Assembly: GCF_902388705.1 (NCBI RefSeq)
Contig: NZ_CABMQJ010000025.1
Coordinates: forward strand, 1 to 30,496
Direction: 5' to 3'
DNA length: 30,496 bases
Origin: an uncultured Alistipes sp.
GTDB lineage: Bacteria; Bacteroidota; Bacteroidia; Bacteroidales; Rikenellaceae
The number at the start of each line of letters is the position of its first letter. Within the stretch, counting starts at the first letter, position 1. Below are positions 15,788 through 22,577 of the stretch, one piece after another. The position numbers and the translations under genes are program-made. The notes beneath the pieces were generated by a model. The model was not told where the DNA came from. It searched no databases and worked only from the letters and a program-made list of their open reading frames with translations.

Positions 15788-17044
15788 TTACATGAGCTTT
15801 ACACCCGCATCGTCCGCATCCGCCGGAGTCCAGTCGCGGCACAACGAATTGATGCGTTTGGACAGGCGTTCCATCTCTCCGTCGAGTTGCGAGTGGGTAA
15901 TGGTCGCATATATTTGGGTGGTGCGTATGTTCTTGTGCCCAAGCAGTTTGCTGATTGTTTCAATCGCCACGCCCTGCGACAGCGTAATCGTCGTTGCGAA
16001 GGTATGGCGCGCCGCATGAAACGTAATCGGCTTCAGGATGCCGGCGCCGCTGACGATTTTTTCCAGGCAGATGTTGCACCACCCGTTGCTCGGAAGGTCG
16101 AAAATACGCTCGTCGCGTGCCTGCGGCGCATATTTGAGCAGGATATTATAGGGAACGGCGAACAGCCTCACGCTGACTTCCGAACCGGTTTTGCGGCGTG
16201 TTGTGGTAATCCACAGCTGTTTGTTCACCTCCTGGATGTTCTGCATCGTGAGGGCCCTGACGTCGACGAACGACAACCCCGTAAAACAGCTGAACAGGAA
16301 CGCGTCCCGCACGAGTTGTAAGGTGGAATTGTCGCACTCGTACTGCATCAGTTTGTTTATCTCCTGCATCGACAGGTAGTTACGTGACACATGTTCGCTG
16401 TGTAATTTGTAATTGGCGAATAAATCCTTACTCAAATACCCCTTGCCGCGGGCCAGCATGAGGATATGCTTGAGGGCGATCATGTATATCCAGGTGGTAT
16501 TTTTCTTATGTGCGCACTCTTTTGCAATGTACGAATGGAAGCCGGTGAGGAATTCCTGGTCGAGCTCCTTGAACGAGAGGTCTTTCCGGCCGTATTTATC
16601 CGAAATATAGTCTGCAAGATGCCTGCATACGCACCTATATTTATAATATGTTGTTTTGCTGCGGGTGATTCCGACCATGCGCTTGAACTCTTCGTTATGC
16701 TGCCTGAAAAAAGCGACGAGCGTTTCGTTATTGTGGCTGACGCCGAAATACATCTCCTTGACCATCATGGGCGTTACATAAGCCTGGTCGTAAAAGAGCG
16801 TGTTGTAGCACCTCTCGATATGGAAATGGATATTCGAAAGCTGTTCGTTGATGCGGAGGGCGGCATTGCTCCGCCCGGCGACACGCCCCATGCAGACGTC
16901 CCATTGATTAGGGCCCACCGATAGGCGGGTCGCGAACTGCGTCCTTTGTCCGTTAATCGTAATCCGTCCCATAATCGGGACGTTTCCGTTGCGGAGAGGC
17001 GCGTTCTTCTTGATGTAAAATAATACCTTAAACGTGTTTCTCAT
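15788..17044 (-). CDS. Tyrosine-type site-specific recombinase (predicted SusC-shufflon invertase)
   Basis: A 418-residue Bacteroidota tyrosine recombinase. Residues about 1-95 are the arm-binding-type N-terminus (FKVLFYIKKNAPLRNGNVPIMGRITINGQRTQFAT), about 105-215 the SAM-like core-binding domain, and about 222-400 the catalytic domain. Catalytic residues: Lys285 (RRKTG), His343 and Arg346 (HAARHTF), His370 (LLGHKNIRTTQIY) and nucleophile Tyr379. The usual first arginine is replaced by Ser258 in CFTGLSFVDV, a substitution also described for IntDOT-like Bacteroidota enzymes. No excisionase, relaxase or phage gene accompanies it, so it is not obviously part of an integrated element. It lies between two inverted copies of the susC 5' block, which suggests that it inverts its own segment to switch susC operons. 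The ATG at 17044 fits the family N-terminus. Confidence 0.92.
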   Translation of the reverse strand: MRNTFKVLFYIKKNAPLRNGNVPIMGRITINGQRTQFATRLSVGPNQWDVCMGRVAGRSNAALRINEQLSNIHFHIERCYNTLFYDQAYVTPMMVKEMYFGVSHNNETLVAFFRQHNEEFKRMVGITRSKTTYYKYRCVCRHLADYISDKYGRKDLSFKELDQEFLTGFHSYIAKECAHKKNTTWIYMIALKHILMLARGKGYLSKDLFANYKLHSEHVSRNYLSMQEINKLMQYECDNSTLQLVRDAFLFSCFTGLSFVDVRALTMQNIQEVNKQLWITTTRRKTGSEVSVRLFAVPYNILLKYAPQARDERIFDLPSNGWCNICLEKIVSGAGILKPITFHAARHTFATTITLSQGVAIETISKLLGHKNIRTTQIYATITHSQLDGEMERLSKRINSLCRDWTPADADDAGVKLM

Positions 17045-17119
17045 TACTCTGACAACCTTTTTTCATTAACCCATGCAAATAACTAACCGCTTTAAAGGTA
17101 ATGAATAAGTAACTACCGA

Positions 17120-17157
17120 ATGGCATATTACCCGGCCCAAATGGCTTATTTACCCGG
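17120..17157. repeat. Tandem direct repeats upstream of recombinase
   Basis: Two copies of ATGGC(A/T)TATT(T)ACCCGG occupy 17120-17135 and 17141-17157, spaced 21 nt start to start, about two helical turns. That spacing suits a protein-binding site on one face of the DNA, such as a repressor or recombinase accessory site. Function is unproven. Confidence 0.55.
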
Positions 17158-17176
17158 AATTATCCTGTTTTGACGG

Positions 17177-17192
17177 GTTACTGCGTAGTAAC
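17177..17192. promoter_or_regulatory. GTTAC-N6-GTAAC dyad, possible operator or recombinase-binding site
   Basis: GTTACTGCGTAGTAAC is a dyad with 6-nt arms around GCGT. It lies between the recombinase start and susC2. Tyrosine recombinase core sites have this general shape, but only one copy in this form is seen in the window. Confidence 0.4.
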
Positions 17193-17361
17193 ACTAATAG
17201 AACTGATTTTTATGCCGGTTCAGATGCAGGCACCTCGTTTCCAATCAGTTATGCTATGAATAGGCGATGTGATGTGCAGCGCGGCCTTGCGCGTTGATTA
17301 TCATAGCTTTATATGTATAAACGGTCTGCCATTGCTTTTTATTTTAAAATCAATTTAAAAA

Positions 17362-17400
17362 AACGCTTATGGTAAGAAAAGTTGTACTATCGTTAATTGC
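17362..17400 (+). repeat. Shared susC 5' block, copy 2
   Basis: These 39 nt cover the start codon and first codons of susC2 and match copy 1 (15540-15502, opposite strand) at 38 positions; the single change is G at 17381. A further 14 nt upstream (17336-17349, TTTTTATTTTAAAA) and 18 nt downstream (17440-17457) are also shared with the other two susC genes. Confidence 0.82.
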
Positions 17401-20400
17401 CGTTTGGGGTATTTGCGCACTGGCAATGGCCCAGAACCGGCAGGTTTCCGGTACAGTCACCGGCGTGGACGGAACCCCTGTCGCGGGCGCTACGGTCGTA
17501 GTGGAAGGCACGGCAACCGGTACGACTACCGGTACGGACGGACGCTTCTCCGTCACGGCTCCCGCCGACGCTACGCTGGCTTTTACGTTCATCGGCTATG
17601 AGCCCCTGAAAGTCGCAGTCGCCGGCCGTACGAACATCGACGTAACGATGTCCGAAGATATGCATGCTATCGACGACGTAATCGTCGTCGCGTTCGGTAC
17701 GGCCAAGAAAGAGGCCTTTACGGGCTCGGCCGCCGTCATCAAGGCGGACGACATCGTATCGGCACAGGTTTCGAACCCCATCAACGCCATGCAGGGCAAG
17801 GTGTCGGGCGTGCAGATTGCCAACGCATCGGGACAGCCGGGTATGGGCGGCTCCGATCCGGAGGTGCGCATCCGCGGTTTCAGCTCCATCTCCGCCGGCA
17901 AGTCCCCGCTGATTATCCTCGACGGCATTCCGTACGACGGAAACCTGAACCACATCAACCCCTCCGACATCGAATCGATGACCGTGCTGAAAGACGCGGC
18001 TTCGAACGCCCTGTACGGTGCGCGCGGCGCCAACGGCGTCATCATGATAACCACCAAGAAAGGCAAGAGCGGCGACGCACAGGTCAACGTCGACATGAAA
18101 TGGGGCGTGAACCAGCGCGGTATCCAGTCGTACGATTACATCAAAGATCCAAAGACTTACTACGAAACCCATTACAAGTCGCTCTACAACTACTTCGCAA
18201 ACAACCAGGGCATGAGTGCCGCCGACGCGCACAAAAACGCCAATGCGAATATCATCAACGGTAAATCGATGGGCCTGGGCTACCAGATTTACAACGTGCC
18301 CGCCGGCCAGGATTTCATCGGCACAGACGGTCGGGTCAATCCCGCCGCAACGCTGGGCAATGTCGTCAACGGCAACTACCTGACACCCGACAACTGGACC
18401 GACGCCGCATTCAGGAACACGCTGCGCCAGGAGTACAACGTCAGCATCTCGGGCGGCACGGAGCGTGCGCAGGTTTACGCGTCGTTCGGCTACCTGAACA
18501 ACAAGGGTATCACCGAAAATTCGGATTACACGCGCTATTCGGCACGTCTGAAAGCCGACTACCAGGCCAAGAAATGGCTCAAGGTCGGCGGTAACGTCGG
18601 TTACACGAACTACGACGGCAACAGCACGGGCGCCGACGGGCAGGACAATTCGACGGGCAATGTTTTCGCCTATACGACCAGCATCGCCCCCATCTATCCG
18701 CTCTACGTACGCGATGCCGAGGGCAATATCATGCACGACGACAACGGCTACACCGTCTATGACTACGGCAAGGGCGAGAACGGCGGCGCAAAGCGCGGAT
18801 TCACGGGCAACGCACTGGCCGACAACCATTTCAACAAGAGCAACTACAACGGCAACGCTTTCAACGTGAACGGCTATTTCGACGTGACTTTCCTCAAGGA
18901 CTTCACCTTTACGTTCAATGCGGGCGCCAACCTCGACGAGCGCCGCAACACCTCGATGTACAACCAGTTCTACGGCGCGTCGGCCGATATCGGCGGCTCG
19001 ATTTACAAGACGCACACCCGCAAGTTCGGCGTCAACCTCCAGCAGCTGCTCAACTACCGCAAGACCATCGGCGACCACACCCTCTCGGCCATGGTGGGGC
19101 ACGAAAACTACCAGTACAAGTACTCCTACCTGACGGGCAACAAAAAACAGCTCTTCTCGCCGGACAACGACGAGTTGGCGGGTGCCGTGGTTTCGGGTTC
19201 GGCAGACTCCTACACGGCCGACTACAACACCGAGGGTTACTTCGGACGCGTACAGTACGATTTCAGGGAGAAGATTTTCCTCTCGGGCTCCTACCGCCGC
19301 GACGCCTCGTCGAGCTTCCATCCCGACAACCGCTGGGGTAATTTCTGGAGCCTCGGCGCCGCATGGCTCATCACCAAGGAGCCGTTCATGGACGGCACGC
19401 GGAACTGGCTCGACATGCTGAAGGTGAAAGCCTCGTACGGTACGCAGGGTAACGACAACCTCGTCGCCAGCCGCCGTTACAACCTCTACACCGACATTTA
19501 TACGATTGTCAACTCGAACGACCAGGTTTCCGTGACCTTCGACACGAAAGGCAACAAGGAGATCACCTGGGAGAAGAACGGCAACTTCAACGTCGGCGCC
19601 GAATTCGAAGTGCTCCGCAGCCGTATCACCGGCAGTGTCGAATACTTCTACCGCAAGACCTCGGACATGCTCTTCTTCTTCTCGGTGCCCGCCTCGCTCG
19701 GTTACATGGGCTACTACTCGAACATCGGCAACATGGTCAACAAAGGCGCCGAACTGGAGCTGAACTTCACGCCCGTAATCAACAAGAAAGTCCGCTGGGA
19801 CATCAACCTCAACGTGACATGGCTCACGAACGAAATCACCTCGCTGCCGGCGAGCAAGCGTACGGAAATCACCGAATACGAGAACGTGGGCGGCTACGGC
19901 ACGAGCGAATGGTTCATCGGACAGGGTATTCCGCTCTACTCGTGGTACCTGCCCAAATACGCGGGCCCGGATCCCGATTCGGGTGTGTCGAGGTGGTACG
20001 TCTACGACAAGGAAACCGGTGAAACCACGACGACGACCACGTATAACGATGCGACCAAATACCTCTGCGGCTCGGCTATTCCCGACGCCTACGGCGGTTT
20101 CGGCACTTCGGTCGAGTTCTTCGGATTCGATTTCGCCGTCCAGTTCGCCTACCAGATCGGCGGCAAGGGCTACGACGGCGGTTACAGCAACTCGATGTAC
20201 GGACTGCAGGGCACCGGCGGCAACAACTGGCACAGGGACATGCTCAAGGCATGGACGCCCGAGAATACGTCGAGCGACATTCCCCGCCAGCAGTATGCCG
20301 ATCAGAACGTCACCAACTGGTCCGACCGTTTCCTGCTCGACGCGAGCTATTTGAGCCTGCAGAACATCAACTTCGGCTACACGCTGCCGAAAAAATGGAC

Positions 20401-20590
20401 GGGCAAGTTCGGCGTCGACAAACTGCGCATCTACCTCTCCTGCGAGAATGTCTGGTTCTGGTCGCACCGCAAAGGCTACGATCCGCGCGGAACGTTCGGC
20501 ACGACGGCCATGGCCGACATCGGCCAAATCAACGGAGCCTATTATTCGCCGATTCGCACCATTTCGGGCGGTATCAACCTGACTTTCTAA
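17369..20590 (+). CDS. SusC/RagA family TonB-linked outer-membrane protein (susC2)
   Basis: A 1073-residue outer-membrane transporter. Signal peptide ends ALAMAQ; a carboxypeptidase-regulatory-like domain follows (VSGTVTGVDGTPVAGATV ... FTFIGYEPLKV), then the TonB-box-like DDVIVVAFGTAKKEAFTGSA. The plug shows SPLIILDGIPYDGNL, INPSDIESMTVLKDAASNALYGARGANGV and TTKKGKSG, and the barrel ends GGINLTF. The full length and intact reading frame suggest a functional protein. It pairs with susD2, which begins 28 nt downstream. No consensus promoter is visible upstream in this arrangement, so the gene is predicted silent or weakly expressed unless the susC1 promoter is moved here by inversion. The long open frame on the opposite strand is a codon-bias shadow. 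Confidence 0.95.
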   Translation: MVRKVVLSLIAVWGICALAMAQNRQVSGTVTGVDGTPVAGATVVVEGTATGTTTGTDGRFSVTAPADATLAFTFIGYEPLKVAVAGRTNIDVTMSEDMHAIDDVIVVAFGTAKKEAFTGSAAVIKADDIVSAQVSNPINAMQGKVSGVQIANASGQPGMGGSDPEVRIRGFSSISAGKSPLIILDGIPYDGNLNHINPSDIESMTVLKDAASNALYGARGANGVIMITTKKGKSGDAQVNVDMKWGVNQRGIQSYDYIKDPKTYYETHYKSLYNYFANNQGMSAADAHKNANANIINGKSMGLGYQIYNVPAGQDFIGTDGRVNPAATLGNVVNGNYLTPDNWTDAAFRNTLRQEYNVSISGGTERAQVYASFGYLNNKGITENSDYTRYSARLKADYQAKKWLKVGGNVGYTNYDGNSTGADGQDNSTGNVFAYTTSIAPIYPLYVRDAEGNIMHDDNGYTVYDYGKGENGGAKRGFTGNALADNHFNKSNYNGNAFNVNGYFDVTFLKDFTFTFNAGANLDERRNTSMYNQFYGASADIGGSIYKTHTRKFGVNLQQLLNYRKTIGDHTLSAMVGHENYQYKYSYLTGNKKQLFSPDNDELAGAVVSGSADSYTADYNTEGYFGRVQYDFREKIFLSGSYRRDASSSFHPDNRWGNFWSLGAAWLITKEPFMDGTRNWLDMLKVKASYGTQGNDNLVASRRYNLYTDIYTIVNSNDQVSVTFDTKGNKEITWEKNGNFNVGAEFEVLRSRITGSVEYFYRKTSDMLFFFSVPASLGYMGYYSNIGNMVNKGAELELNFTPVINKKVRWDINLNVTWLTNEITSLPASKRTEITEYENVGGYGTSEWFIGQGIPLYSWYLPKYAGPDPDSGVSRWYVYDKETGETTTTTTYNDATKYLCGSAIPDAYGGFGTSVEFFGFDFAVQFAYQIGGKGYDGGYSNSMYGLQGTGGNNWHRDMLKAWTPENTSSDIPRQQYADQNVTNWSDRFLLDASYLSLQNINFGYTLPKKWTGKFGVDKLRIYLSCENVWFWSHRKGYDPRGTFGTTAMADIGQINGAYYSPIRTISGGINLTF

Positions 20591-20618
20591 TTTGACGAAT
20601 ATAACAAGGAAAATAATT

Positions 20619-22250
20619 ATGAAAACCATATTGAGAAAGACATCCACCCTCCTTGCGGCCGTGCTCCTGTTAGGCAGTTGCATCAAGGAAACGGAGCCCA
20701 CGTCCGTGGCGACGCCGGATCAGATCAACAAGAATTCCGCGGCGCTGGAGGCCACCATCACGGGCATCTGCTCCGCCCTGCATAAGAATTACTTCGGCTA
20801 CAACGCCAACAACAACTCGGCTTTCCCGTTCGACTTCGGCTATGAGGCGATGGCGCAGATTCGCGACCTCTACTGCCAGGACATGCCCCTGATCAATGCG
20901 GAGGGCTGGGACTGGTTCTCTCCCTGGTCGCGTAACGTGGCCATGGGCGACGGCTACCTCTACGGCCAGCTCGTCTGGAACTACTACTGGGCGCTGCTCA
21001 AGACCGCCAACGACGCAATCAGCGTAATCGACGAAGATTCCGCCACCGCCACGCAGCTGCATTACCTGGGGATTGCCAAGTGCTTCCGGGCCCTCGCTTA
21101 CCTGGACATGGGCCGCATGTACGAGTTCAAACCCAACAAATACACCTCGGCACCCGAGGTCGAGGGGCTGACCGTGCAAATCGTGACGCCCGGCATGACC
21201 GAGGCCGAAGCACGCGACAACCCCCGCGTGACCAAAGAGAAGATGTGCGAATTCATCCTGGGCGACCTGGAGGATGCCGTGAAGTTTCTCGACGGCTATG
21301 TTCCCGCAGCCCGGAATTTCCCGACGCAGAGCGTGGCCTACGGCCTGATGGCCCGCACCTACCTGTGGCTCGAAGACTATCCCAAAGCCAAACAGGCGGC
21401 GCAGGACGCCCTCGACGCCGGCAGCTATTCGGTGCTGACCTCCGCGCAGTGGCACGACACCGCCACGGGCTTCAACAACTCGTCGGCCACGGGCTCGTGG
21501 ATGTGGGCCGATATGATTTCGTCGACCGACCCCACGCTGGTCAACGACGACGGCGGGGCTTCGTGGATGGGCTGGATCAGCAACGAGCAGATGTTCGGTT
21601 ATTCGGGATATGCCGGCGGCCTGCGTGCAGCCGACAGGAGTTTCTATGAGCGCATCTCCGACACCGATTTCCGCAAGACTTCGTTCCTGGCGCCCCGCGG
21701 TTCGGCCCTTCGCGGGCAGACGCGGTTCTGCGCGTCGACCGATCCCGACCTGATTGCCATCCTGCCCGACTACTCGTCGGTCAAGTTCCGCCCCGGACAG
21801 GGCAATACGACCGTTCCGACGGTCGGCGGCGCCGTGGATTTCCCGCTCATGCGCTGCGAGGAGATGCACTTCATCATCGCCGAATGCGATGCCCGCAGCG
21901 GTTCGGCTACCACGCTGGTGAACCTCGTCAAGACCCGCGACCCGAACTACACCTGCACCAAGACGGGCGACGACCTGATTGAAGAGGTGATTTTCCAGAA
22001 GCGCGTCGAGTTCTGGGGCGAAGGCATCGTTTTCTTCGACTTCAAGCGTCTGAATTTGAGCATCACGCGCGGTTACAAGGGCACCAACCACCTGGTAGAC
22101 CTCTCTGCCTTCAATACCGACGGCATGGCCCCGTGGCTGAACCAGTGCGCCGTACGTACGGAGCACAGCCAGAATCCGGCATTCGTCAACAATCCCGATC
22201 CGTCGGGTACGGTGCCGTTCTGGAAAGACCCGGACGCCGCAGGCAACTAA
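20619..22250 (+). CDS. SusD/RagB family nutrient-binding outer-membrane lipoprotein (susD2)
   Basis: A 543-residue SusD-family lipoprotein, the surface cap and binding partner of SusC2. The start is the ATG at 20619, preceded by an AAGGA-type ribosome site; an in-frame TTG at 20592 would add nine residues with no benefit. The lipobox is LLGSC. Family features include the TPR-like helices (CFRALAYLDMGRMYEF, YGLMARTYLWLEDYPKAKQAAQ) and the C-terminal RCEEMHFIIAECDARSGS and QKRVEFWGEGIVFFDFKRL. The final segment departs from the usual PIPxxE pattern and ends HSQNPAFVNNPD. It forms an operon with susC2 and is followed by a clear terminator. Confidence 0.93.
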   Translation: MKTILRKTSTLLAAVLLLGSCIKETEPTSVATPDQINKNSAALEATITGICSALHKNYFGYNANNNSAFPFDFGYEAMAQIRDLYCQDMPLINAEGWDWFSPWSRNVAMGDGYLYGQLVWNYYWALLKTANDAISVIDEDSATATQLHYLGIAKCFRALAYLDMGRMYEFKPNKYTSAPEVEGLTVQIVTPGMTEAEARDNPRVTKEKMCEFILGDLEDAVKFLDGYVPAARNFPTQSVAYGLMARTYLWLEDYPKAKQAAQDALDAGSYSVLTSAQWHDTATGFNNSSATGSWMWADMISSTDPTLVNDDGGASWMGWISNEQMFGYSGYAGGLRAADRSFYERISDTDFRKTSFLAPRGSALRGQTRFCASTDPDLIAILPDYSSVKFRPGQGNTTVPTVGGAVDFPLMRCEEMHFIIAECDARSGSATTLVNLVKTRDPNYTCTKTGDDLIEEVIFQKRVEFWGEGIVFFDFKRLNLSITRGYKGTNHLVDLSAFNTDGMAPWLNQCAVRTEHSQNPAFVNNPDPSGTVPFWKDPDAAGN

Positions 22251-22274
22251 ACTTACGGTTTTTTCCGGCAATTC

Positions 22275-22306
22275 AGGCCGCTGTCCTTATGGGCAGCGGC
22301 CTTTTT
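22275..22306 (+). terminator. Terminator after susD2
   Basis: A 12-bp stem (22275-22286 with 22291-22302, one G-U pair) around TTAT is followed by a T run to 22306. It separates the susC2D2 operon from susC3. Confidence 0.92.
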
Positions 22307-22346
22307 CGGTTATGTATTAGTAACGCGGCATACCGGCCTGAATGCC

Positions 22347-22363
22347 ATTAACAGACTGTTAAT
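22347..22363. promoter_or_regulatory. Palindrome upstream of susC3 (site 1)
   Basis: ATTAACAGACTGTTAAT is a perfect dyad with 8-nt arms around one base. It could be an operator. No regulator gene is adjacent. Confidence 0.4.
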
Positions 22364-22402
22364 TAAATCATTACAATCCGACGCAAGGTTACCGAATAGT
22401 TA

Positions 22403-22420
22403 CTGAAACCCCGGTTTCAG
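22403..22420. promoter_or_regulatory. Palindrome upstream of susC3 (site 2)
   Basis: CTGAAACC-CC-GGTTTCAG is a perfect dyad with 8-nt arms. It lies just upstream of TATATTTA (22437-22444), which resembles a -7 box except for A in place of the final G. Together they could be a regulated promoter of susC3. Confidence 0.45.
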
Positions 22421-22533
22421 CCAGCCATTCTCGGTGTATATTTAGATAATACATTGATTTTCAAAATATTGAACTACAACCGAAATCCTGCTGTAAGCTA
22501 CTTGATTTTTATTTTAAAAAACTTATTTTAATT

Positions 22534-22577
22534 ATTAACGCTTATGGTAAGAAAAATTGTACTATCGTTAATTGCTG
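22534..22577 (+). repeat. Shared susC 5' block, copy 3
   Basis: These 44 nt are identical to copy 1 (15500-15543, opposite strand), and 22506-22526 is identical to 15547-15567. Relative to copy 2 this block is a direct repeat, about 5.2 kb away, enclosing susC2-susD2. Confidence 0.85.

Larger units (their letters stand above)
17045..17361. other. Intergenic region between recombinase and susC2
   Basis: This divergent region holds no convincing gene. It contains a tandem pair of near-identical 16/17-nt direct repeats (17120-17135 and 17141-17157) and a GTTAC-N6-GTAAC dyad (17177-17192). On the plus strand I find no full TAnnTTTG box before susC2; the nearest is TAGCTTTA at 17304-17311 with no proper -33 partner. 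On the minus strand TACCTTTA and a TTATTTG lie upstream of the recombinase, neither a full consensus match. Confidence 0.6.

Noticed and set aside
15788..17044. Recombinase as the integrase of a phage, ICE or genomic island
   Set aside because: No relaxase, mobilisation, phage or excisionase genes flank it, it is not beside the tRNA, and it is enclosed by inverted susC repeats. A local invertase explains the layout better, although a relic of an element cannot be excluded.
17393..20701. 1102-residue open frame antisense to susC2
   Set aside because: It mirrors the GC-rich third-position codon pattern of susC2, lacks any recognisable domain and reads as low-complexity V/A/R/D sequence. SusC2 on the plus strand is unambiguous.
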